Below, in pieces: positions 11,919-22,232 of a stretch of DNA of 64,000 bases. Each line of letters begins with the position of its first letter. The first letter of the stretch is position 1. This stretch comes from Panicum virgatum (taxonomy: Eukaryota > Streptophyta > Magnoliopsida > Poales > Poaceae): assembly GCF_016808335.1 (NCBI RefSeq), contig NC_053139.1, positions 17,316,782 to 17,380,781 of the forward strand. The letters run 5' to 3'. The notes beneath the pieces were generated by a model that saw nothing but the letters and a program-made list of their open reading frames with translations, ran no database searches and was not told where the DNA came from. Made by a program: the position numbers and the translations under genes.

Positions 11919-12610
11919 CCCCAACCTCTCCCCCCTCCAAGCTACCATGAACTCACTGTTCATGGCAGCTGAGTGAGTGGAGGGGGTGCGAATTTTTGTT
12001 TTTTTTTCAAAAAAGATTAGTTATTTTTCTCCATAACTTAGAAATTGGTTTTCAGAAGCAGTTATCATTTAATTTAGTTTATATATGTGATAATTATTTT
12101 TAGTTGTAGCATTTTATTGTAGTTATATGCGTTATCCATTTATTTGATATGTGAATACTATCAAATTATTGTATTTATATGTTTTATTAATTTATTTGAT
12201 AAGTGAATAGTATCTATTTATTATAGTTATATATATTATCAATTATATATTTGAATTCAAATTTTGTATGGAAATATTATCAATTACATATGCAAGGGTG
12301 CTTTATTTAGTTCCCTTCAAAATTCCAAAACTTTACAAGATTCCACATTCGAGATGCATGCTGCGCCAATTCGAGACCCGCAGCTCAGCTAGGCCAGAGG
12401 GCCACATGCGTCGTTTCTTGTATAAAAATATAAAGTTCCATATAGAGAAACAAAGTTTTTACACAGTCATACAGTCAGAAGGCCATATGCATCGTTATAA
12501 TTTTGTAGTTCAGTTTTATTAATAGCGTATTTAATATTAGTTATAAATTGGTAGTATGAATGAACTATTTGTACACTACAATGATATATATAAATGTATT
12601 GTGGATCCAG

Positions 12611-14830
12611 ATGAGTCGGCAATGGATGTACATGGCCGACCGGCGTTCAAAGTAGTTCATTGATAATGTGCATGAATTCATAGAAGCGGCCGAGAAACAC
12701 AAGTATGACGGTTTCGTTCATTGTCCATGCAAATTCTGTAAGAATGAGAATGATGACTCATCATCAAGAACCATCCACAGTCACTTGTTCAATAGTGGTT
12801 TCATGCCGAACTACTATGTTTGTACCAAGCATGGCGAAAGAGGAATTATGCTGGATAATAATGTAGAACAAGAGGACAGGATTCCTGACTTTGCAGCCAA
12901 TTATAATGCCTTTTTCAATGACAGTGCAATGGGTGAGCCTGAAGAAGATAGTGAAGGATACGTTGTAGAAGATGATCTTGGTCAGATGCTGCGCGAAGCT
13001 GAGGAAGGTTGCGAAATAGAAAAGAAATAGAGAGATCTGAAGCGTATGTTGGAGGAATACAGAACATTGTTGTACCCTGATTGCAAACAAGACCAAAAGA
13101 AATTGGGTACGACATTGGAATTGTTGCAATGGAAGGCATCAAATGGTTTATCTGACAAGGGATTCGAGGAGTTGCTGAAACTTATAAAAAACTTACTCCC
13201 TGAGGGTAACACCTTGACGGCGACAACATACGAGGCAAAAAAAAGTTGTTTGTCCTTTAGGATTAGAGGCACAGAAGATACATGCTTGTCCTAATGACTG
13301 CATCCTATATCGAGGTGATTATGAAAATTTGGATTCATGCCCTGTATGCAACGCATGCCGGTATAAGATCCCTCAAGATGATCCAGGCGATGTTGAGGGG
13401 ATGCATTTCAAGAAGAGGGTGCCTGCCAAGGTGATGTGGTATTTTCCTCTAATACAACGTCTGAAACATTTGTTCATGAATAAAATGAATGCTAAATTGA
13501 TGCGATGGCACAAAGAAGAACGTAAGCAAGACAATATGTTAAGACACCCCGCTGATGGGTCGCAGTGGAGAAAAGTGGATAGAATATTCCCAACATTTGC
13601 AAATGATGCGAGGAATATAAGGTTCGGCTTAAGTACGGATGGCATTAATCCTTTCGGTGAGCAGAGCAGTGGCCATAGTACCTGGCCTATGACACTTTGT
13701 ATATACAACCTTCCTCCCTGGTTGTGTATGAAGCGGGAATTCATTATGATGCTGGTGCTTATCCCCGGCCCGAAGCAACCCGGTAACGATATAGATGTGT
13801 ATCTGAAACCACTGATTGAGGATCTTCTATTGTTGTGGAAAGAGGAGGGTGTTCGTATGTGGGATGCGCACGCAGAGGATCATTTTAACCTTAGTGCATT
13901 ACTTTTCGTAAGCACCAACAATTGGGCAGCACTAAGTAACCTCTCCGGACAATCCAATAAGGGTTATAGGGCATGCACCCATTGTTTAGAAGAAACCGAC
14001 AACACGTACCTCAAGCACTGTAGGAAGATCGTGTATATGGGTCATCATCAATTTCTTCCGATCAAGAACCCATTAAGGAGGAGGCATGCTCACTACGATG
14101 GAAAGGCAGATCATCGTACCAAGCCTAGACACCGTTGTGGGAAAATAGTGTTTGAAATGGTCAAAGATATAAAAGTAGTATTCGGAAAAGGACCCGCCAG
14201 CAGATCAGGGCAGAGTGATGACAGACGTGCACCTATGTGGAAGAAAAGAGTATTTTTTGGGAGTTACCTTATTGGGAAGTCTTAGACGTCCGCCACGCAA
14301 TTGATGTGATGCACCTAACAAAAAATCTTTGTCTGAACCTTCTAGGCTTCCTTGGTGTCTACGGTAAGCCAAAGTATACATTGGAAGCGCGGCAAGATCT
14401 TCAACGAATGAAACAACGGGCCGCCCTACATCCAGAAAAAAGGGTTAAAAGACGTCATTATCTTGGTCTTGCGTGCTATACTCTTAGTAATGAAGAGAAG
14501 CAAAGTATGTTCGACTGTTTGAACAGTATCAAGGTCCCATCAGGCTACTCTTTGAATATAAAGAGACTACGGAACCATCAGGCTACTCTTTGAATATAAA
14601 GAGACTACGGAACTTGAAAGAGAAGAAATTCGCACACGTAAAGTCCCATGACTGTCACGTGTTGATGACGCAATTGATTCCAGTTGCACTTAGAGGTATT
14701 CTACCAGCTAATGTTCGAGCAACAATTATAAAGCTATGAGCCTTTCTCAACACAATTTCTTAGAAGGCAATAGATCCATCGAGTTTAAGCAGGCTACAAG
14801 AGGATGTTGTCCAAAGTTTAGTCAGTCTTG
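12611..14830 (+). pseudogene. TNP2-type CACTA transposase, broken
   Basis: The frame begins MSRQWMYMADRRSK at 12611 with an early TAG at 12653. The N-terminal zinc-binding transposase-associated region follows (CPCKFCKN, HSHLF). The Transposase_21/TNP2 core is clearest at 13329-14285 (LRHPADGSQWR, NIRFGLSTDG, MWDAHAEDHFNL, CTHCLEETD) and resumes in another frame at 14237-14593 (FWELPYWEVLDVRHAIDVMH). Breaks include a TAG at about 13028, frameshifts near 13240 and 14260, a 38-bp tandem duplication at 14538-14613 and further stops near 14740. The DUF4218/DUF4216-like C-terminus present in the second CACTA copy (33450-34755) is almost wholly deleted. It should have cut and pasted the element, but it is not functional. 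Confidence 0.85.
14538..14613. repeat. 38-bp tandem duplication in transposase
   Basis: The 38-bp unit beginning CATCAGGCTACTC occurs twice in tandem (14538-14575, 14576-14613) with no difference. It is not a multiple of three, so it shifts the transposase frame. Perfect identity suggests a recent event. Confidence 0.93.
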
Positions 14831-14832
14831 AA

Positions 14833-16101
14833 ATGATATTTCCTCCAGGCGATGTACAACTCCAGGCGGACCTACAGGCCACGATATTTCTTTCTGAAAC
14901 TGGATTAACGCTAGAGGAGACAACGGGGCAAGTGGATGCGGAAAACCCTGTCGCTCCCGTTCTTACTCCATTCCAGCATGAAAAACCTTTTGTCACTGAG
15001 GAAGAGGAGAAAAGTCTAGGCACACAGATATTCAATTTGCATAGATGGTACCTGCGAATGTCGAATGACGAAGGAAAAATGTTTGGAGTCAAGTATCATG
15101 ATCATGATTTCTTCCGCGGGGAGGACGACTTCTGGGTGTACTTCGAAAATTTATATCACATTTACCATCGACAAGCCCTCGACGTCTCTATCATCACCAT
15201 TTGGGTTTTGTAAGTATCACTTACCTCTACATTAATACTTTTTGTTAACAAGAACATAATTATATGTGTGCATTATAAAATTTCTATTGTATCGTTTAGA
15301 CAGGAGACCCAAAGAAGCCGAAAACATGGATGGCACCATCAGATCGGCTTCATGTCTCCTTTGCTAGTCAACCAGAAAGTGCTCAACGAAAATTACAAGA
15401 AAACGTGCCAAAACATGTACGATTCGTTGACTAGGCAAAATTACAAATCCTATATATTCAAACCATACAACTTTGGGTAAGCCTTGGTCGACTCAATCCT
15501 CTGTTATATTGCTAAATAAATACTAAATCGTCTAATGCATGTATGTATATATCCTATCTATATCTGTAGTTATGATTGGATTTTACTCATACTTTCCGTA
15601 GAGACCGGCAATCATATAGTCTTTGACTCAATGAGAAATCCAAAGTCCACAGTCCAACATATCCTAGACCCCTTGAACAGGTAAGTTCAGTTTGCACAAT
15701 CAAATCTTTTTTCTGTTAATAACAATTCCTGAATATCAAACTTAACTTTGAGCGCAGGGTTTGGAAAAAAATTGTGAAAAATAACAAAGGATGTGGTCAA
15801 TGGAGGCCGAAACTGAACGTTAACATAGATTATCCGATATGTTGATTCATAAAGATTTGTCTAGTTAAGTATATAATCCCAAATTCTTCTAAATTGAGTA
15901 ATTTATTTGTTTCTCCTTAAGTGTGCGAGACAACAACAAGGAACTGATTGGTGCGGGTACTACGTATGCGACTACTTGCACATCATGACTCAATGCGGGA
16001 AGGCTACTGATGAAGACACGAGAGTACATCCAAACCGTTCACTAGTACATTTTCATAATTATACTAACGCACATGATGTTAATCATTTTTTTCCTAAATG
16101 A
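14833..16101 (+). pseudogene. CACTA C48 (ULP1-like) protease gene remnant
   Basis: The second CACTA product is joined to the transposase by a deletion at about 14836. Coding pieces are 14833-15213 (ending SIITIWVL before a GTAAGT donor), about 15299-15477 (GFMSPLLVNQKVLNENYKK, then a GTAAGC donor), about 15570-15680 (VFDSMRNPKSTVQHILDP, then GTAAGT), and 15907-16101 (QQGTDWCGYYVCDY). The VFDSM Asp and the Gln/Cys block match C48 peptidases. The motif His position reads DW (YDWILLIL), whereas the related copy at 40290 reads EHWVLIVI, so the catalytic His appears lost. Role in transposition is unproven in this family. Confidence 0.7.
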
Positions 16102-16534
16102 TAGATGTCTCAAATGGGGGATGAATGTTACTCTACTGATTGGATCAACGCCGTGTGCGAGCAGCTCGCCGGATTTATTTTGAACAAGATCTTGGATCCT
16201 AGAGGTGAGTTCTACCACGACGGTCACATCCATAGAGGACTTCCATCGACCTCCTGAGGGGACCAGTAGTTGGACTGCAAACATGACTTGTACATTTGTA
16301 AATATTTTTAAACGTTATGCCTTGATGTTTGTAAATTTGTAAATATATTAGTTAATCTAATTAGCTTAATTATATGCTCGCATTTCACTTTTAGTTAGTT
16401 TCAAATATTCTCTGAAAACGAACACGAACGACCAATGAACGTATAGTACTGTAGAGCTTGAGTGTGTTTAGCAATTATAAAAGAATAAACAGTAATAAAT
16501 ATAACAAACAAAACTGGATTTGGAAAAAATGGAA

Positions 16535-16774
16535 AATATCATTGGTACCGGTTGGAAATACCAACCGGTACCAAAGGGGCTGCCACCTTGCGTCATCGTG
16601 GCAGCCTCTTTGGTACCGGTTGGTCTTTCCAACCGGTAACAATGGAATCCTAAGGCACCGGTTGAAAAACCCGGTGTCTTAAGGGGAGGCTATTGATCTC
16701 GGTTTGCGGGAATCGATTGGAAAACCGGTGCCTAAGGCCTTTTCCAAGTTTCCATAGCCTGTTTTCCGGTAGTG
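16535..16774. repeat. 3' subterminal palindromes and terminal inverted repeat
   Basis: Nested inverted repeats: GGTACCGGTTGG...CCAACCGGTACC, then GGGGCTGCCAC paired with GTGGCAGCCTC, then a second GGTACCGGTTGG...CCAACCGG. The block ends with the CACTA terminus at 16774 before the AGC duplication. Confidence 0.8.
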
Positions 16775-16777
16775 AGC

Positions 16778-17835
16778 CCTGGAGCTTGCGCGCCGCGGCC
16801 TCAACCTTGTCCTCCTCGACCTCGACGCCGTCAACCTCCAGGAGACCTCCGACGTGATCACGTCTCGCCACGGCGTGATGACCAGGACCGTGGTGTTCGA
16901 CCTCTCGCTAGTCGGCACCCCTCAAGGTGTCCAGTGTCCACAGACACATCATCTTCTACCTAGCTATGCTTGTGCATGTGCGCGGGCCACTGGCACCGGC
17001 ACCGGCACCGGCATCGACGACCGACTCTCGCTAATCTCTGGTCGACTTGGATGGCAGGCAACGAGTCGATGCGGCGGCTCCGGGCGGCAATCGAGGGCTT
17101 GGACGTGGGCGTGCTGGTGAACAACGCCGGTGTGGCAAGGCCGGCGGTGGCGTACCTTCACGAGGCCGACGTGGAGGCGTGGGTGAGGATGGTACGGGTG
17201 AACCTGTGGGCGCTGACGGAGGTGACGGCCTCCGTCATGCCGGGGATGGTGGAGCGCGGCCGCAGCGCCGTACTGAATCATGGGCTCGGCGTCGTTGGAG
17301 GCCATCCCGTCCTTCCCACTCAACACCATCTACGTCGCCACTAAACGGCATGCATGCCATGTTTGGATCCCTGCTAGATTGCACAATTCTGATCGCGGAT
17401 TGCAATCTAGAAGACATCCAAATTAAGGTGACCCACAGTACTGCATCTTTAATTGCGATTCATAGGGCAGTGACTGGATTTTTAAATTTAAATTTACTCT
17501 CTTCTTCACGGTCTGTTCATCGTGATTGTGAGCAGGTACGTTTCAAAGTTCTCGAGGATCCTCTACGTCGAGTATAGAAGCAAAGAGATTGATATCCAGA
17601 GCCAGGTAATGCAGCTAGCCCTGCAACTTTTGACATTCAAATTTCAATAAGAACAGTTCCTGATTGGCACATTCACCTGTCAATCTTCACATGCACGACC
17701 AAAGCAACTTCACTGCAAGAGACAATTGAATCCGCGACATGGGCTAGTTGCTCTCATTCAATAATTCCAATCATCATCTGCACTGCTGTGCTGCAGGCCC
17801 CGTTCTTCGTGGCGACCAATCTGGTGCCGAGCGCG
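16778..17835 (+). pseudogene. SDR pseudogene, 3-oxoacyl-CoA reductase type, 5' part
   Basis: The host gene resembles the very-long-chain 3-oxoacyl-CoA reductase (KCR) / 17-beta-hydroxysteroid dehydrogenase group, ER enzymes of fatty-acid elongation. Pieces are: 16778-16926 (ALELARRGLNLVLL to STPQ-like GTPQ), intron, 17058-17347 (VLVNNAGV, MVRVNLWALTEVTASVMPGM, then YVATK, the catalytic YxxxK), an intron with a GC donor (17348-17535), 17536-17605 (YVSKFSRILYVEYRSK), intron, and 17797-17835 (APFFVATNLVPSA). The Rossmann TGxxxGxG start is missing at the CACTA junction. A frameshift lies near 17273 (RSAVLN to MGSASLEA). The reading is interrupted at 17835 by the Mutator-like insertion and resumes at 20550. 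Confidence 0.82.
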
Positions 17836-17985
17836 AGCTTTTTGCCATTTTGCCAATTCAAAGAACTGGCTTCGCCAGTTTACCACGACAAAAAATGGCT
17901 TCTCCGATCTGTCATGTGAAACGTTGTAACTTCGATTGTCTCGCCATTTTAGTCTTTTTATTCTTCATATTATCATTTCCCATAT
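17836..17985. repeat. MULE terminal inverted repeat, left
   Basis: Starts AGCTTTTTGCC and pairs with 20390-20539 over about 150 bp with scattered mismatches and small gaps. Shared blocks include AAGAACTGGCTTCGCCAG and ATGGCTTCTCC. Confidence 0.85.
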
Positions 17986-18129
17986 TTGATTATGTCAAAG
18001 GACATCTTACCTCTTATCTCTTTGCACGGGTAAATGAAATTGAGAAGCCATCGTCCTCTGGATGGAGGCGCTCTGCTTCATGGACTCTAGCACCGCCGAG
18101 TGTAGTCTTGAAAGAAATCGGGCGTTCGT

Positions 18130-19590
18130 AGGCTAGGAGGGAGAGGAGGTGAATTAGACAATTCAAAATTTTAAACTATGGCTCCAACTAATTTGCATAA
18201 AAACTTAAGGTAAAACATGTTATCTATATGTGCAACTACGGTTCATCTAATGTGAAACCCTCATCCTAAAAGAGATTTGCAACCTATAGTCAATTTTAAC
18301 AAGATACTACACTAAAAATGTAAGGGTACAAGAGTTATAAGTATTAAATGCGGAAATGTAAATAAGAGATGCGAGGAAACAAACTCTCGACACGAGGATT
18401 TATCCCGTGGTTCGATTAGTCACTAAGCCGCTCCTACTTCACGTTGTTGAAGCACTCAATTAAGAGTATCGCTTCTCGGCCACCAAGTCTCTTTTGGGGA
18501 TCCCTTGACTTGCCACCAAGGCTTGCGCCAAGTTCCCGGTCACCTTGACCCCGTTTTCCACTAAGGAGCTTCTCCACAAAGAATGGGGGTCTCCACATTC
18601 CCACATAAAGATTGTCGACGCTGTTCCACACCAAGCCGGAGGGTCGTTGACGTACCGGCAAGCTACCAAAACTCTAAGGAGGCCGACGCACTAAGATACA
18701 AGGTTGGTTCGCTCTAGAACCAAAGCACAAGGTCACGGCACCTTGCTCTTACACTCTCTCAAGAGCTAAACCTAGCACTTACACTTACAAGATGTGTTAA
18801 GGGCTAAAGATTTGATCACTAAGCACTTGGGTGGGTTGGAGGTATTTTTCAATGTGTATGGGGTCTTCTTGAACTTCAGCAACTCCAAAATGGCCGGGGT
18901 GAGGCGTATATATTGGCCACCAAATCCATAGAGCTGTTGCTCCAATGGTTAGCAAAAATCAGCATAGCATCGGTCTAACTGATGCCTATGCCTGGGGGGC
19001 ATCGGTTAAACCGGTCACCCTATCCCAGCACATAGCCATTGAGCCTCTAATACACGCCTGTTGCTGACATAGCGACCATCGGATAAACCGATGCCTCGGT
19101 GTCGGTTTAATCGGTGCTACTGGAACGTCGTCTCAGCTTCTGCAGCGCCGACGTCATTGCACCGACGCCTTGCTCCGATGCACCGTCGGTTTAACCGGTG
19201 GTGAAGACTTGGCTCCTTACCTCGCGACATGCTTTCTAGACAATGCCCCGGTGAATGCACCAATGCCTTATCTTGAAGCCATCAATTTAACCGGTGCTTA
19301 AGAATTTTCTTCCCTTGGCTTCCAAACGCACACATAATTGCCCCGGTACTAAGGGCCCGGTTAAATCGGTGCAGGGTCATCAGTTTAACCGGTGGCCGTC
19401 GATTTAACTAGTGCTATTAGCTTATGCAGAACTCGTCCAATTTAGCATTTCTTTGAGTTTTTTTTCGTGTTTTATTTTGTTAGGACTTTTTACTTCATTC
19501 TTGAGATCTAGAAAAATTCACTTGATAAATTCATTAGTCTCATTAATTACGTTGTCATTCGATCACCAAAATCACAAAACCATGTCTAAT
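18130..19590. repeat. Unclassified repeat nested in the MULE
   Basis: Starts near GGAGGTGAATTAGACAATTC and ends near AATCACAAAACCATGTC. It looks like a common grass interspersed repeat without coding capacity. It includes exon-like or leader-like GC stretches at 18430-18700 and a cluster of nine CGGTTTAACCGGTG-like palindromes at 18965-19410. I could not find paired termini or target duplications, so class and exact borders are unknown. Confidence 0.4.
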
Positions 19591-19629
19591 GAGGTCATAT
19601 TCGTTACAAGTCTGGGCACCATGCCGGAC

Positions 19630-20345
19630 TGACGGCCGGGATGGGTCATGCGGCTGCGGTGCCCGTAGAGCCCCGTTCTTTGCTGTAGCGCCGCCAGCGA
19701 CCGTGGACAGCGATGGCGAGCCCCTGCGTCCTTCTGCCCGCGGCACCTGCGCCACGAGAGCGCAAACAGGCCGACCGCTGTGGCCGCGAGGAGGGCCATG
19801 GCGGCGGCGGCCATGGCGGCGGCGACCACGGCCGCGAGCGCCTTGGTTGAAGGTGCGCGCCCATGGCCGCCTTGGTTGAAGGTGCGCGCCCATGGCTGCC
19901 TTTTTCGGCGTGATGCCGGCGCTGAACGGCTGCGGCCTGTCCGGGACTCCGGGTCGATAAGGTCCGCCAGCGTGGACGGGCGGAGCCCCGGCAGCTCGGT
20001 GCCGCAGAGATCGCTGTTGTTCCGGTACTGGAAGCCAGCCTGCAGATTGGCCGCCAGTTCTTTTTTTTTTTTGCGAGAAGGCCGCCAGTTGTTGGGACGA
20101 AGAAAGCAGAGAGTCAATCAGCATTATTGCTATCAAGAATCGATGCTGCGTGATTAATGAATGAATGGGATGGAGAGAAAGAAATTACCGGCGGGGACGC
20201 TGCCGGTGAGGGAGTTGTTCCTGACGTCGAGCGTGATGAGGCGGGGCAGCTATGCGAGCCTGACAGGAATGGAGCCGAAGAGGTTGTTGAAGCTACCGTA
20301 GTGCTGTGTCCATGGCGAGCGGCTGGATGAGCTCGCCGGCTTCGA
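19630..20345 (-). pseudogene. Captured LRR receptor-kinase fragment
   Basis: The minus strand carries two exons of a leucine-rich-repeat receptor kinase. The first (about 20345-20189) encodes SFNNLFGSIP and LITLDVRNNSLTGSVPAG and ends at a GT donor (20188). The second starts after CTGCAG at 20039 with GFQYRNNSDLCGTELPGLRP, the region just outside the membrane. A frameshift follows, then an Ala-rich membrane segment (ALLAATAVGLFALSWRR). The kinase domain is absent. An internal stop, a T12 tract in the intron (about 20060-20071) and a 29-bp tandem duplication (19841-19898) break the frame. The retained intron means capture was from DNA, not from mRNA. The motif matches the plant LRR-RLK group with the NNSDLCG juxtamembrane signature; the donor locus is not in the window. 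Confidence 0.75.
19841..19898. repeat. 29-bp tandem duplication in captured fragment
   Basis: CCTTGGTTGAAGGTGCGCGC plus nine bases is repeated twice with one difference (19841-19869, 19870-19898). It disrupts the receptor-kinase frame. Confidence 0.88.
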
Positions 20346-20389
20346 GGACGACGTGGCGAGGGGCAACATGGCCAGGGAGCATTGCTGAA

Positions 20390-20539
20390 GAAGGGGAAAG
20401 AAATATAAATAGATTAAAAGACCAAAATGGCGAGAGAATCAAAATTACAATGTTTCATATGGCAAATTGGAGAAGCCATTCTTTGGCGTGGCAAACTGGC
20501 GAAGCCAGTTCTTTGAACTGGCCAAAGGGCAAAAACAGC
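20390..20539. repeat. MULE terminal inverted repeat, right
   Basis: Inverted partner of 17836-17985, ending GGGCAAAAACAGC before the GCCGAGCGCG duplication. Confidence 0.85.
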
Positions 20540-20549
20540 GCCGAGCGCG

Positions 20550-20822
20550 GTGCGGGACCACTGGCTCTTGCCGCTCGTCCCCACGCCGGACGCCTACGCC
20601 CGCGCGGCGGTGCACTGGATCGGTCACGGCCCGCTCTGCACCCCGCCGTCGGCCACTAGCTCCTGTGGTGCCTCGCCGGCGTCCTGACGCCGCGCACGAC
20701 TGGCTCCGCCTGCGCGAGCACCTGCGGCTGAGAGCACTGTCCCAGAGGGCGAGGGCGGCGAGGGCGTCGGCAGATGATTGGGGAGAGAAAACGACGCACG
20801 CCAAAAAAAAAATGAGTTTTTG
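20550..20822 (+). pseudogene. SDR pseudogene, 3' part
   Basis: Continuation of the SDR gene after the MULE: VRDHWLLPLVPTPDAYARAA, then HWIGHGPLC, then in shifted frames WCLAGVLTP and HDWLRLREHLRLRAL. This is the C-terminal region of KCR-type reductases. At least one stop (TAG near 20656) and two frameshifts lie between 20640 and 20700. The frame ends at about 20820. With the 5' part it spans nearly the whole enzyme except the N-terminal cofactor-binding segment. Confidence 0.78.
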
Positions 20823-20829
20823 AGTTTGG

Positions 20830-21845
20830 CTACTGTGCTTGCTTGGCCTGCCGGAACTGATGTGGTGGGTTGCTGCTTGACCCCAAACTGTGTGCAGCAA
20901 CTGTACGTGGTTCATTTGCCCCTCCTTGCCTGAGATTACAAGCGGGAGAACAAATATCTAACCTGCTGGTCTTGCTTATCAAGTTCACTCAATAATCCAC
21001 ACGTGTCCTGATTATGCTTAGGCATGCTCCGTTTTTAGATACCCTTGACTCCCTGAGGCCTGAACCATCAGTTTAGGTATACAGCCCATCAGCTTGTAAG
21101 CATACTGGAACTGCCAAATAAAACATCTCATCTTTCTATTATTAATAGTGAAGATTGTTCGTGGTACGTGTTCAAAGAAAAATTATTTAAAAAAGAGTTG
21201 TCTACCTCATACTCGAGTATTCTAAGGTGCAACAACACCCGAGTGTCAGAAACAAATAAAACACTATTGAATCTGATCCTGACAATCGAGTGATTCTAAC
21301 TGCATCAACACTCGATTTCTCCCAACCATTAGATTAAGATCCAATGGCTGAACAAAAAATATATGAAAACAAGAACCATTAATGATTCTAACTGCATCAA
21401 TTATAAATTTATAATTTAAGATAGATCTTAAATTCATTACATTTACAAGAACTAAATAACAAATAGCAGATTAAACAAGAACATTTGATAGCAGACTATA
21501 TTAAGAAGCTGACTTCTAAAACACCTGAAAATTTTGCAGAAAGACACCAATGAGAACTTTGGCCCACTAAAAATTACATATGTTCAATACACTTATTACA
21601 TGAATAATAGAAATGTAACATATTGAACTTTTGCAACCATGTAAAAACCTGATCACTTATAAAATTAAACATTATTACAGATTGTTATGGACAAATATTC
21701 AGATATTAAAATGGAGTAGTTCCAATGGGTTTAATCTAGCAATTTAAATCTGCCGAAAATAAATATATATATAAACATAATGAACTTTTACACTAGATCA
21801 CAGAAAAATAACTAGCAAGATTCATCTTTGATTATATAGTGAACA
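20830..21845. other. AT-rich intergenic sequence
   Basis: Flank of the SDR pseudogene followed by AT-rich DNA. No coding region, RNA gene or defined transposon end is seen. Confidence 0.4.
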
Positions 21846-22140
21846 AATTAACAGATTTCAGGTTGGAGTAGTTTAAATCCCCAGAAAACAGACAAAAGTA
21901 AGAACAGATTCAAAGAAAAAAAATCAAGATTGAACAGATTTGCTTCTATAATGGTCAAATTAACATATTTCAGGTTGAAGTAGTTTAAATCCCCAGAAAA
22001 TTGATATAAGCATGCACATATTTAACAGATTGAACTGAACTGCTAGATCATAGAAAAAAATATGAAGATTGAACAAATTTGCTTCTATAATGGTCAAATT
22101 AACAGATTTCATGTTTGAGTAGTTTAAATCCCCAGACAAT
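21846..22140. repeat. Tandem repeat, about 110-140 bp units
   Basis: Three successive units begin TTAACAGATTTCAGGTTGGA or close variants (about 21846, 21957, 22096) and contain GTAGTTTAAATCCCCAGA. Unit spacing is 111 and 139 bp. A more decayed unit may precede at about 21700. The third unit is cut by the microsatellite and the LTR element. Confidence 0.75.
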
Positions 22141-22141
22141 A

Positions 22142-22222
<81 letters not shown>
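22141..22222. repeat. Compound microsatellite (CA)n(TA)n
   Basis: About 60 bp of CA repeats followed by about 22 bp of TA repeats. The frames with runs of Cys-Val across it are artefacts. Confidence 0.97.
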
Positions 22223-22232
22223 CCACGGATTT

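Larger units (their letters stand above)
11520..16774 (+). mobile_element. CACTA transposon, complete ends, defective genes
   Basis: The ends are CACTACTAGAAAATGGGC (11520) and, on the opposite strand, CACTACCGGAAAACAGGC (16774). They are flanked by perfect AGC duplications at 11517-11519 and 16775-16777. The order is typical: subterminal palindromic repeats, TATA box, TNP2-type transposase pseudogene, C48-protease pseudogene, subterminal repeats. At 5255 bp it is shorter than full CACTA elements because sequence between the transposase and the protease gene is deleted near 14836. It inserted at the 5' side of the surviving SDR exons. Confidence 0.9.
17836..20539. mobile_element. Mutator-like element carrying host-gene fragment (Pack-MULE)
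   Basis: A 2704-bp insertion flanked by perfect 10-bp duplications GCCGAGCGCG (17826-17835, 20540-20549). This is close to the 9-bp type of Mutator-like elements; the end could shift by one base. Terminal inverted repeats are about 150 bp (for example CAAAGAACTGGCTTCGCCAG on both ends). No transposase frame is present. Inside are a nested unclassified repeat (about 18130-19590) and an LRR receptor-kinase fragment on the minus strand (19630-20345). Removing the element and one duplication rejoins the SDR codons as LVPSA|VRDHW. Confidence 0.85.

Noticed and set aside
22141..22222. Possible CRISPR or satellite array
   Set aside because: Simple CA/TA microsatellite. Nothing in the window has repeat-spacer structure, and the genome is a plant.
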